From Capnocytophaga sp. oral taxon 878 (GTDB taxonomy: Bacteria > Bacteroidota > Bacteroidia > Flavobacteriales > Flavobacteriaceae), in contig NZ_CP027229.1 of the NCBI RefSeq assembly GCF_002999135.1, positions 2,269,501 to 2,333,500 of the forward strand: DNA of 64,000 nt, read 5' to 3'. This document shows positions 46,323-54,705 of the stretch, piece by piece (position 1 is the stretch's first letter; each line of letters starts with the position of its first letter). A program made the position numbers and the translations under genes. Below the pieces are notes generated by a model. It was not told where the DNA came from. It saw only the letters and a program-made list of their open reading frames with translations, and did not search any database.

Positions 46323-47594
46323 TTATCTTGTTATTGTTTGGGTTCTGTCGGGACCGACTGATACTACTTTGATGGGTACTTCTAATTCTTTTTCTAAGAA
46401 AGCTACATAGTCTTGGAGTTCTTGTGGCAAGTGGTTGTAGTCTTTGATTTGAGTAAGATCTTGGTGCCATCCTTTGAGCTGGGTGTATACTGGGGTTACG
46501 TTCTGCTCTTCGATATTGTAAGGCAGGTGTTTTATTTCTTTGCCTTGATATAGATATGAGGTGCAGACTTTTAGGGTTTCGAACCCGCTAAGTACATCGG
46601 CTTTCATCATTATTAGTTGGGTTACGCCGCTTACTTGTACTGCGTATTTGAGGGCTACTAAATCGAGCCAGCCGGTGCGGCGGCGGCGGCCTGTGGTGGC
46701 GCCGAACTCGTGGCCTACTTGGGTAAGTGTTTCGCCTACTTCGTCAAACAGTTCGGTAGGGAAGGGACCGCTACCCACGCGTGTGGTGTATGCTTTAAAT
46801 ATACCTATTACTTGTCCTATTGCATTGGGAGCTATGCCTAATCCTGTGCAAGCTCCTGCTGCGGTGGTATTGGATGAGGTTACGAATGGGTAGGTACCGA
46901 AATCGATATCGAGGAGGGAACCTTGTGCTCCTTCGGCTAATATTTTTTTGCCTTGTTTGAGGGCTTGGTATAGGTATTCTTCGCTATCGATGAGTTGGAA
47001 TTGTTTTAGGGTTTCGATAGCTTGGAAGAAATCTTTTTCTAGCTCGGCGAGGTTGTATTGTATATCTACATTGTAGTTGGCGAGCATTTCTTCGTGTTTG
47101 TTGGTTAGGTTTCGGTATCGTTGTTGGAAGTCGGATAGTTCGATATCGCCTACGCGTAGGCCGTTTCGTCCTGTTTTATCCATATATGTGGGTCCTATTC
47201 CTTTTAGGGTTGAACCTATTTTGGCTTTTCCTTTGGCTGTTTCGGAAGCTGCATCGAGCAGGCGGTGAGTAGGCAATATGAGGTGTGCCTTACGTGAGAT
47301 GAGCAGTTGCTGCTTTAGGTTCACGTTATAGGGTGCGAGGTCGTCAATTTCTTTTTTTAGTATGATAGGATCAATCACTACCCCGTTACCTATGAGGTTT
47401 GTAGCTGTGGGGTGGAATATTCCTGAAGGGATGGTATGTAGTACGTGTTTCATACCGTTAAACTCGAGGGTGTGTCCTGCATTGGGACCTCCTTGGAATC
47501 GGGCAATGATGTCATATCCTTGGGTAAGGACATCGACTATTTTACCTTTACCTTCGTCTCCCCACTGAAGACCCAATAATAAATCTACTGCCAT
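46323..47594 (-). CDS. purA: Adenylosuccinate synthetase
   Basis: Joins IMP and aspartate using GTP in AMP synthesis. Family motifs: QWGDEGKGKIVD at the start, GPNAGHT, STLKGIGPTYMDK and TSSNTTAAGACTGLGIAP, and the basic loop TTGRRRRTGW. 423 residues. It follows fur by 17 bp, so the two are co-transcribed. Confidence 0.97.
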   Translation of the reverse strand: MAVDLLLGLQWGDEGKGKIVDVLTQGYDIIARFQGGPNAGHTLEFNGMKHVLHTIPSGIFHPTATNLIGNGVVIDPIILKKEIDDLAPYNVNLKQQLLISRKAHLILPTHRLLDAASETAKGKAKIGSTLKGIGPTYMDKTGRNGLRVGDIELSDFQQRYRNLTNKHEEMLANYNVDIQYNLAELEKDFFQAIETLKQFQLIDSEEYLYQALKQGKKILAEGAQGSLLDIDFGTYPFVTSSNTTAAGACTGLGIAPNAIGQVIGIFKAYTTRVGSGPFPTELFDEVGETLTQVGHEFGATTGRRRRTGWLDLVALKYAVQVSGVTQLIMMKADVLSGFETLKVCTSYLYQGKEIKHLPYNIEEQNVTPVYTQLKGWHQDLTQIKDYNHLPQELQDYVAFLEKELEVPIKVVSVGPDRTQTITR

Positions 47595-47611
47595 AATTTA
47601 TGTTGATTTTT

Positions 47612-48061
47612 TTATTTTTCTGTTTTTTTGGTTCCGTAGAAGTATAGGGAGTGGTTATTGATTTCGACTCCGAAGACTTCTTCGATGGTTTGTTGAATTG
47701 CGAGGATGCGGGGGTCGCAGAACTCAATAATTTCGCCTGTATCGGTAAGGATAAGGTGGTCGTGCTGCTTATCGAAGTATGATTTTTCATAATAGGCTTG
47801 GTTTTGTCCGAATTGGTGCTTGCGTACCAGTCCGCATTCCATTAACAGTTCGATGGTGTTATAAAGGGTAGCGCGGCTTACGCGGTACTTATCTTTCATA
47901 TTTTCGTAAAGGGTTTCGATGTCAAAATGGTCGTTATACTCATATATTTCCTTTACGATGGCGTATCGTTCTGGGGTTTTGCGGTGCCCGTTATCTTCTA
48001 AATATTTGGTTAGTACTTTTTTTACTATTTCTTGATTTTCTTGATTTGTGTTTTTGTTCAT
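47612..48061 (-). CDS. fur: Fur-family transcriptional regulator
   Basis: Metal-responsive repressor of 149 residues. Winged-helix DNA-binding part: [30 protein letters not shown]...[13 protein letters not shown]. Metal-site part: [21 protein letters not shown]. The C-terminal paired Cys motif of many Fur proteins is absent, as in many Bacteroidota members. It may sense iron or peroxide; sequence alone does not decide. First gene of the fur-purA operon. Confidence 0.88.
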   Translation of the reverse strand: MNKNTNQENQEIVKKVLTKYLEDNGHRKTPERYAIVKEIYEYNDHFDIETLYENMKDKYRVSRATLYNTIELLMECGLVRKHQFGQNQAYYEKSYFDKQHDHLILTDTGEIIEFCDPRILAIQQTIEEVFGVEINNHSLYFYGTKKTEK

Positions 48062-48084
48062 AAAGCAATTTTCTTTTCAAGTTG

Positions 48085-48114
48085 CAAAGGTACGAAATAT
48101 TTTTCAAATTGCAA
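48085..48114 (-). promoter_or_regulatory. Promoter of fur-purA
   Basis: TTG (48114-48112), 19 nt, TACCTTTG (48092-48085). Confidence 0.7.
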
Positions 48115-48167
48115 GTTTTTGGGGGTTGGGTGGTAGAGTATTTTTCAGCTTAATAAAAGAATATAAA

Positions 48168-48527
48168 CTATTCCTTAAATGTGGAAATAGAGGTTATAGG
48201 ATATACCTGTGCATTAGGCAAGAGGGTATATTCGGCATAACTGCCGTCAAAAGCTCTGCCCATTTCGCCCATTAGCGATACAACAGTTTGCCCTTTTTGC
48301 AAAGTAGGACAAGTAGTAGCTTCCACTACCCCTACACACTCAATGCCTAAGATGCGGGGGAATATAACTGAGGGGGAATGCCCTTGCCGTGTGAATATCT
48401 CGGAACGGTTGATGCCAAAGCCTTTTACTTTTACTAACGTCCACCCTTCTTTTAGCGTAGGGATAGGACGTTCTTCTATTTGTAATTGCTGGGCATCGCC
48501 TGCTTGATGGATAACGATAGCTTTCAT
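48168..48527 (-). pseudogene. Truncated quinone-oxidoreductase-like protein (N-terminal third)
   Basis: 119 residues matching only the GroES-like N-terminal domain of medium-chain alcohol dehydrogenase / quinone oxidoreductases (MKAIVIHQAGDAQQLQIEE, GINRSEIFTRQGHSPSV, PRILGIECVGVV, GSYAEYTLLPNAQVYPI). The NADPH-binding domain, normally about 200 more residues, is missing: the frame ends ISTFKE and only 106 bp remain to fur. It cannot work as an oxidoreductase. It sits 12 bp after the transporter ATPase gene, as the last member of that operon, and probably arose by a deletion. Confidence 0.75.
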
Positions 48528-48539
48528 TTTTATAATTTA

Positions 48540-49250
48540 CTAATTAACCAATTGTCTTACAAATTCATTAGCAGGATTGCTTTTAATCATTTTGGGGGTG
48601 TCGTATTGCTGAATGATACCCTTATCCAGCACTAATACTTTGGTGCCGAGTGTGAGAGCTTCGGTGATGTCGTGGGTGACGAACACTATGGTAACCCCTG
48701 TTTGCTGATGTAGTGCTTTGAGCTCTCGCTGGAGTTGCTGGCGTGTGATGCTATCCAACGCCCCAAAAGGCTCGTCCATCAAGATGATAGAAGGGCTTGC
48801 CGCTAAGGCACGAGCGATACCCACCCGCTGCTGCTGTCCGCCCGAAAGCTGATGAGGGAATCGGTTGGTGAGTTCGGGGGGAAGGTTTACCTGTTGTAGT
48901 TTTTCGGTTACAATGCGCTCTATATCGGTTGGGGAGTACTTTTTTAGGTGGAGGACATAGGCTATATTCTCGGCAACGGTAAGGTGTGGGAAGAGGATAT
49001 TCCCTTGAATTACATAACCTATATTGCGACGTAGAGCAATGAGGTCTTCGGCTAAAATATTCTTGCCGTTAATATGTATTTCGCCCTTATCGGGTAATAC
49101 CAATCCGTTTATCATTTTTAGTACGGTGGTTTTGCCAGAGCCTGAAGTGCCTATGATAGTGAGGAAAGTACCGCTTTCAATAGTGAGGTTGAAGTCGGGA
49201 ATGATTTCCTTGCCGTTATAGCTTTTGTATATGTGGGTGAATGTTATCAT
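48540..49250 (-). CDS. ABC transporter ATPase, glycine betaine/osmoprotectant type
   Basis: 236 residues. Walker A is GTSGSGKTTVLK, the signature is LSGGQQQRVGIARAL, Walker B is IILMDEPFGALD and the H-loop is VTHD. Sequence and partner match the OpuCA/ProV class that imports betaine, choline or related solutes. It lacks the C-terminal CBS domains of OpuCA. It starts 2 bp after the permease gene. The true substrate is not proven. Confidence 0.9.
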   Translation of the reverse strand: MITFTHIYKSYNGKEIIPDFNLTIESGTFLTIIGTSGSGKTTVLKMINGLVLPDKGEIHINGKNILAEDLIALRRNIGYVIQGNILFPHLTVAENIAYVLHLKKYSPTDIERIVTEKLQQVNLPPELTNRFPHQLSGGQQQRVGIARALAASPSIILMDEPFGALDSITRQQLQRELKALHQQTGVTIVFVTHDITEALTLGTKVLVLDKGIIQQYDTPKMIKSNPANEFVRQLVN

Positions 49251-49252
49251 TG

Positions 49253-50788
49253 TTACGGGTGTAAAAGTCCTTTTTGTAGGAGGTAGTTTTTGGCTACTTC
49301 TTCGGGTCGTTTTCTCTCGGTTTCTACCAAAAAGTTGAGGTGTGCCATCGTGACATCATCAATAAGGTTGTTGAGTTTTTTTAGAGTGGTGCGCAGGGCG
49401 GGGTAAGTGGTGAGCAATTCGGCACGTACGACAGTGCCTGCCTTATAAGAGGGGTAGAGATTGCGGTCGTCCTGAAGTACGACAACCTCACTTACAGAAA
49501 GCTGCCCATCGGTAGTGAATACTACCATAGCATCAATCTTCTTATCGCGTATGGCTTGGTATTTTAGTCCGATGTCCATATCGATTACTTTGCCAAAGTG
49601 GATGCCATAGACTTCTTGTAGTTGCTTATAGCCGTCCTCACGCTCGAAGAAATCATATTCAGCCCCAAAGATAAGCTGGTGGCTCACTTTAGCCAAATCG
49701 GTAAAGGTTTTGAGCTGGTATTGTTGTGCTACTTGTTTGCTGACGGCTAAGCCATAGGTATTGTTGAAGCCGTATAAGTTTGCCCATTCTAAGCCGTATT
49801 GTTTTTTGTAGGCATCTTCTAAGATAGAGAACTTATCGTCTTGGTAAGGGTCTTTGTGCTTGAGTACTGCTTCCCACGAAGTACCGGTATATTCGGGGTA
49901 CATATCAAAGCCTCCGCGCAGCATTGCGGGGTGAATATTGGAGGTGCCACCCCCTACGCCATTGGTGAGACGTACTGAAAGCCCTGTATCTTGCTCGATA
50001 AGCAAGGCGAGCATTTGCCCTAATATATAACTTTCGGTCATTGGCTTGGTAGCGATGTGAATATCTTTGGTCTTTTTGGGAGAAAGGACAAAGAACAAGG
50101 TGATAAGCAGTGCCAATACCCCTACCCCTACCAGCTTTAGAGGGTTGCGCTTATGGGCTACTTCGCGGTTTACTAATCGTTTTTCTATTTTTGCCAAGAA
50201 GAAATCGAGCCCCAAAGCCAAGAGAGCAATGAGCACACTGCCTACCAGAGTCATCGCGCTATTATTGGTAGTGATACCGCGATAGATAGCTACGCCCAAG
50301 CCGCCAGCCCCTACAAAAGAGGCGATACCAGCGAGCGCAATGGTCATAGTAACCATATTGCGAATGCCCGACATTAGCACGGGGAGGGCTAAGGGGAGTT
50401 TGATTTTATAGAGCAGCTGCCAGCGGGTACTGCCCATAGCCTCGGCTGCTTCGATAATAAGCGGGTTGATGTGCGTAATGCCCGTATAGGTACTGCGGAT
50501 AATAGGTAGCAAGGCATAGAGTATCAGGGCGATAAGGGCGGTGAGGTTGCCTACCCCTGTAATGGTAATAAAGAAACCTAACAAGGCGATAGAGGGGATA
50601 GTATAGAGTACATTTACTGCCCCCAAGAGCCAAACGGCATACTTGCGGTACTCGCTGATAAAGATACCCAATAGCACTCCTATAAAAGAGGCTACAACTA
50701 TGGCTGATAGCGAGATAAGGAGATGTTCGGCAGTGAGATGCAGGAAGAACGGTGCTTCGTCACGGAGAAGAGAGATGAAATTTACCAA
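49253..50788 (-). CDS. Fused ABC permease and substrate-binding protein, osmoprotectant type
   Basis: 511 residues. Residues about 1-215 are a BPD_transp_1 permease with EAAEAMGSTRWQLLYKIKLPLALPVLMSGIRN (the EAA loop) and several membrane spans. A further hydrophobic segment (about 222-242) leads into an OpuAC-type binding domain (about 250-511) with YILGQMLALLIEQDTGL, NGVGGGTSNIHPAMLRGGFDMYPEYTGTSW. Such fusions occur in betaine/choline importers of Firmicutes and Bacteroidota. The domain is tethered on the outside of the inner membrane. Confidence 0.9.
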   Translation of the reverse strand: MVNFISLLRDEAPFFLHLTAEHLLISLSAIVVASFIGVLLGIFISEYRKYAVWLLGAVNVLYTIPSIALLGFFITITGVGNLTALIALILYALLPIIRSTYTGITHINPLIIEAAEAMGSTRWQLLYKIKLPLALPVLMSGIRNMVTMTIALAGIASFVGAGGLGVAIYRGITTNNSAMTLVGSVLIALLALGLDFFLAKIEKRLVNREVAHKRNPLKLVGVGVLALLITLFFVLSPKKTKDIHIATKPMTESYILGQMLALLIEQDTGLSVRLTNGVGGGTSNIHPAMLRGGFDMYPEYTGTSWEAVLKHKDPYQDDKFSILEDAYKKQYGLEWANLYGFNNTYGLAVSKQVAQQYQLKTFTDLAKVSHQLIFGAEYDFFEREDGYKQLQEVYGIHFGKVIDMDIGLKYQAIRDKKIDAMVVFTTDGQLSVSEVVVLQDDRNLYPSYKAGTVVRAELLTTYPALRTTLKKLNNLIDDVTMAHLNFLVETERKRPEEVAKNYLLQKGLLHP

Positions 50789-50819
50789 TGTATTGATGTG
50801 TGATTAAAAACTATATCGG

Positions 50820-50849
50820 CAAAGATAGGAATAATTGGCAAATTGGCAA
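50820..50849 (-). promoter_or_regulatory. Promoter of the osmoprotectant transporter operon
   Basis: TTG (50849-50847), 19 nt, TATCTTTG (50827-50820). Confidence 0.65.
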
Positions 50850-50906
50850 AAGTGTGAATTAAAAAATAATTCCCGCTTATAGAGGAACTATGAGCGGGGG
50901 TGGTAT

Positions 50907-50993
50907 TTAGTGTTTTTTTATGAACTCTGTAATTTCGGTAGCGGTTTTGGTTTGTGATTCTTGGGAGGTGAAGCTGTGGTCGACCTTTATAAA
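50907..50993 (-). pseudogene. 3' remnant of an alpha/beta-hydrolase-like gene
   Basis: The minus strand reads LFFIKVDHSFTSQESQTK and on to TATEITEFIKKH and a stop, which looks like the last strand, catalytic-His loop (DHSF) and final helix of an alpha/beta hydrolase. A stop codon precedes it directly and no other part is present. The rest of the 354-bp gap (50789-51142) holds the transporter promoter and nothing else I can support. Confidence 0.35.
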
Positions 50994-51142
50994 AAATAAT
51001 CAAGAATAAAGGTATGTGTTTTAGTGTAAACACTATCTTCTAATAGCTATGTTACTAAGCAATAAAGTACAGTTATTTTGAAAAACAAGAGATAAAAAGG
51101 TTATTCCATTCTATGAGAGTATAATAATATACTTTAATTCAT

Positions 51143-52240
51143 TCAGTAATTTAAAGGAGGTAACCTTTTATCACATCTTTGGGCATTTGCATGTGCCAAT
51201 ACTTTTCCAACAGAAGTCAATTCTATTGAAATATTAATATTATTCCACCATTCTCTAAGGATTTTTAGATTTGCCCGTTTGTTCCATTCTTCCATAAATT
51301 TATTTATATTCTCCTGTCTTATGTCAGTATCTTGCTTATATAAATCATATATAGATATAATTACATTTTTTTCAGCATCAGTCAAGGAAACGATAGAACT
51401 GTTATAGTTAACTTGATGTATTAATTTAAGAGAATCGATGTTTTTTTTATTTAATATGTTTAGTCTGATATAATCAGTATTTAATTCATGTTCAATCAAG
51501 ATATCTAAAGGTAATTTCTCACTATTAAGTAATTCAATAGCTTTATAGTGCTCTTGAGAGTTCTTTTTTATCCCAATATCAATATAACCAGCAAATCGTT
51601 CAGAATAAATGTCTTCAATATTTGGTAGCCTTACAAAATTATTAATTCTTATGGTGCTTAAAATATCTAAATGATCAAGCCATTTATTCCCATTAGGAAG
51701 TGTAGCATAGATTAATTTACCGAATAAATCATTTAGAATATCCAATCCCTCTTGGATAACTTCAGTCACAGGCTCGATACAAATTACAGCATGAAAAACA
51801 GTTAAGCCAAGTAATGCTTCATCTGATATTTCATCAACTATTTCAACAGCTCGTGTAATTCCAGCTCGTGTATTTCTATCAGTCCCATTCTGAAAACGAT
51901 GAACTAATAACTCTGATAAAAGGTCATAATCAGCAGGTCTTTCTGTAGAAGCTGCTGTTTTTTGTGCTTTTCTAAGCAATAATTGAAAACTTGGATCTGT
52001 AAAAATTTCCAAAGCACCATCTATTTCATTCATCTTAGTTATAAGTTTGTCTTCAAACTCTAAGACTCTTGATTCTGCAACTTTAAGAGCTTCCTCTGTG
52101 TATTTATTTTTCAATTGCAAGGTCATTTCCTGACAGATCTCTCTTACTCTTTTCTCATCAGCACCTATATTGACAATCATATTATTTGCTTGCAATTGCT
52201 GAGCATTGTCACCAGCTTTTTGAACCTGTTTACTTTCCAT
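51143..52240 (-). CDS. LPO_1073/Vpar_1526-like soluble protein with QKAGDN motif
   Basis: 365 residues, no signal peptide or membrane span. The N-terminus QKAGDNAQQLQANNMIVNIGADEKRVREI resembles proteins I recall as the LPO_1073/Vpar_1526 family; I could not verify this. A helical stretch follows (about 28-75, possible coiled coil), then an all-helical body with LLGLTVFHAVICIEP. The sequence is AT-rich compared with neighbours and looks acquired. Its ATG overlaps the end of the small membrane protein gene by 11 nt, and both proteins carry the same QKAG(N/D)N motif. Function unknown; see findings. Confidence 0.65.
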   Translation of the reverse strand: MESKQVQKAGDNAQQLQANNMIVNIGADEKRVREICQEMTLQLKNKYTEEALKVAESRVLEFEDKLITKMNEIDGALEIFTDPSFQLLLRKAQKTAASTERPADYDLLSELLVHRFQNGTDRNTRAGITRAVEIVDEISDEALLGLTVFHAVICIEPVTEVIQEGLDILNDLFGKLIYATLPNGNKWLDHLDILSTIRINNFVRLPNIEDIYSERFAGYIDIGIKKNSQEHYKAIELLNSEKLPLDILIEHELNTDYIRLNILNKKNIDSLKLIHQVNYNSSIVSLTDAEKNVIISIYDLYKQDTDIRQENINKFMEEWNKRANLKILREWWNNINISIELTSVGKVLAHANAQRCDKRLPPLNY

Positions 52241-52406
52241 TATAGTCCCTCCCTACTTGTATCTGTGAAGAATTATTGCCAGCTTTCTGTTTCTGTCTAA
52301 CAATATTCTTATTAATGCCTATTTTATATCCCACTGTTCCTCCTACTAATAAACCAAGAATCAGTGTTATAATTGCAGTTCCTATTCCGTCAAAAATCCA
52401 TTCCAT
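52230..52406 (-). CDS. Small single-span membrane protein with RHIM-like tail
   Basis: 58 residues: MEWIFDGIGT, a glycine-rich membrane helix (about 8-30), basic INKNIVRQK, then QKAGNNSSQIQVGRDYNGK. The tail repeats the motif found at the N-terminus of the next protein (QKAGDNAQQLQ). The stop codon lies inside the next gene (ATGGAAAGTAA), so translation is coupled. A TATTTTTG box at 52478-52471 is upstream with no good TTG. This gene is too short for many annotation cut-offs. Confidence 0.7.
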   Translation of the reverse strand: MEWIFDGIGTAIITLILGLLVGGTVGYKIGINKNIVRQKQKAGNNSSQIQVGRDYNGK

Positions 52407-52729
52407 AAGTTTATAAATTTTAGATATTGTAAAAATGATTAAAATTATTTAAATGATATTTATCGAAGTGCAAAAATAGTTCAATTTTTCCAATTACGCA
52501 CGAGTAAATAAAAAATTAACAAAGAGTAACAGAAGAAGCCTTCCTTAAAAATTGTCTGATTAATTTATTATCTGTTTAATATTACTTATCTAAAAATATA
52601 GATTGTGCAAGATACAATGAATAAACGCATTTTAGGAGTGAAAGCTAAAAATTAGTTACTTAGTATTAAGTAAGGAGAAAATGGACGACTGCTCGCTAAC
52701 TATTCTTGTTTATAAGTTCACTTATCCTA

Positions 52730-53116
52730 AGGGATAGGCTTCAAGAGGTAAGAGAGGGATTAGAGTAGGTGAGAGACAATTAGCAAAAATAAGGGAAAAA
52801 CGAGAAAAGGATGAGAAAAATGTAAGATTTTGGGGATTGGGTTGCGGATTTAGCAATGGGAGGGGGTGGGTATGAAGGGGCTGATAATGAGGGAGGTGAG
52901 GTTTATACTTCGTTTAGAGTTCGTTTATCCTTCGTTATAGGTTCGTTTAAAGTAGGTAAAAGCTAAGAGATAAGAGGTAAGAGGGGGAGGGCGGAAAGGG
53001 CTGATTATTAGGGGAAAGGAGTTAGGAGATAGGGGATAGGGTGGGAGGAGGTGGTTTTTGCATTATTCGTAATTTAGGGGAGAGGAGGGAGGAGGAAGGT
53101 AAGAGGGTGGGGGGAG
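52730..53116 (+). repeat. Dispersed intergenic element, copy F
   Basis: About 390 bp, forward orientation, ending 8 bp before the TTG box of the GH3 promoter. Core octamers at 52909, 52920, 52931 and 52942 (11-bp period). Left blocks (GGTTGCGGATTTAGCAATGG, GGGGCTGATAATGAGGGA) and right blocks (GGGCTGATTATTAGGGG, TTGCATTATTCGTAAT) are present. Between the small membrane protein gene and this element (52500-52729) I see only AT-rich sequence. Confidence 0.9.
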
Positions 53117-53124
53117 GTAAATTT

Positions 53125-53154
53125 TGTTAATTGGCAAATTATTTGTACTTTTGC
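53125..53154 (+). promoter_or_regulatory. Promoter of the GH3-ATPase-HNH operon
   Basis: TTG (53125-53127), 19 nt, TACTTTTG (53147-53154). Confidence 0.7.
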
Positions 53155-53184
53155 GGTTGGAAAAATTTGTAACTTACCATTAAA

Positions 53185-54705
53185 ATGCTTAACACTATCA
53201 CATCGTGGTTTTTGAAACGTCGTATCAATCAGATTGAGGCTTTTGTGAATGACCCTCACCAAGTGCAGGAGCGGGTGCTGAAAGAACTTACCCAAGCGGC
53301 TAAAGATACTGAAATAGGAAGGCTCTATAATTTTGCAGAGGTGAAGGATTATAATGACTTTGCTAGAAATACGCCGGTTGTTACATACGAGGATTTTGAA
53401 CCTTACATACAGCGAGCGAGAGAGGGGGAGCGGAATGTATTTTGGCCTTCGGCTATTAAATGGTTTGCTAAAAGTAGTGGTACTACTAATGCGAAGAGCA
53501 AATTCATACCTGTAAGTAATGAGGCGCTGGAATTTTGCCATTACAAATCGGGCAAAGATATGTTGTGCTTGTACTTGAATAACAACGAGGGGGCGCAACT
53601 GTTTAAGGGTAAGAGTTTGCGCTTGGGAGGGAGCAAGCAGCTGTATGAACAGAATGGGACTTACTTTGGGGACTTATCGGCTATATTGATAGAGAACTTG
53701 CCTTTTTGGGCGGAGTGGAGCTGTACGCCGGGGAATAAAGTATCGCAGATGAGTGAGTGGGAGAGCAAGCTACAGGCTATTATAGCTGAGGCTAAAAATG
53801 AGAATGTTACAAGCATTGTGGGAGTGCCTTCGTGGATGCTGGTATTACTGAACCGACTGCTGGAGAGTACTGGTAAGAAGCACTTACTGGAACTTTGGCC
53901 TAACCTTGAGGTGTACTTTCACGGAGGGGTGAGTTTTGTACCTTATAGGGAGCAGTATAGGAATATTATTCCATCGGAAGGGTTTAGGTATTATGAGACT
54001 TATAATGCATCGGAAGGGTTTTTTGGTATCCAAGATCGTAATAACTCGGACGAGATGCTGCTGATGCTGGATTATGGTATTTTTTATGAGTTTATTCCTA
54101 TGGATAGCTTTGGCACTGGTGAAGAGAAGGTTATACCACTGAGTGAGGTGGAACTTGGCAAGAACTATGCTATGGTTATTAGTACTAATGCTGGATTGTG
54201 GCGCTACTTGATAGGTGATACGGTGCGGTTTACATCGGTTGTGCCGTATAGAATTAAGATTACGGGAAGGACTAAACACTTTATCAACGTTTTTGGAGAA
54301 GAACTGATAATAGAAAATGCTGAACGCGCCCTACAAAAAGCGTGTGAATACACTAATAGCAGCATTAAGGACTATACCGCAGCGCCTATCTTTATGGAAG
54401 GTAAAGAAAAAGGAGGACACGAATGGGTGATAGAGTTTGAAAGGGCTCCTGATAACTTGGAGAAATTCACGGAAATATTAGACCTTGAACTGCAAAAACA
54501 GAACTCGGACTATGAGGCTAAACGCTATAATAATATGACCCTGAATATGCCTAAAGTACATGCTGCACGTGTGGGACTGTTTCACGATTGGCTGAAAGGT
54601 AAAGATAAACTGGGAGGACAGAATAAAGTGCCACGCCTATCGAATAGTAGGGAATATGTGGAGGAATTACTGGGAATATCACATAAACAAGATTTAAAAG
54701 TATGA
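53185..54705 (+). CDS. GH3 auxin-responsive-promoter family acyl-adenylate enzyme
   Basis: 506 residues, an ANL-superfamily enzyme that would activate a carboxylate with ATP and join it to an amino acid or other acceptor. Motifs: KSSGTTNAKSKFIPVS (ATP loop), YETYNASEGFFGIQD, and RYLIGDTVRFTSV with the hinge and KITGRTKHFINVFGEELI. Bacteroidota carry these widely with unknown substrate. The stop codon overlaps the ATPase start by 4 nt (ATGA). Confidence 0.9.
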   Translation: MLNTITSWFLKRRINQIEAFVNDPHQVQERVLKELTQAAKDTEIGRLYNFAEVKDYNDFARNTPVVTYEDFEPYIQRAREGERNVFWPSAIKWFAKSSGTTNAKSKFIPVSNEALEFCHYKSGKDMLCLYLNNNEGAQLFKGKSLRLGGSKQLYEQNGTYFGDLSAILIENLPFWAEWSCTPGNKVSQMSEWESKLQAIIAEAKNENVTSIVGVPSWMLVLLNRLLESTGKKHLLELWPNLEVYFHGGVSFVPYREQYRNIIPSEGFRYYETYNASEGFFGIQDRNNSDEMLLMLDYGIFYEFIPMDSFGTGEEKVIPLSEVELGKNYAMVISTNAGLWRYLIGDTVRFTSVVPYRIKITGRTKHFINVFGEELIIENAERALQKACEYTNSSIKDYTAAPIFMEGKEKGGHEWVIEFERAPDNLEKFTEILDLELQKQNSDYEAKRYNNMTLNMPKVHAARVGLFHDWLKGKDKLGGQNKVPRLSNSREYVEELLGISHKQDLKV

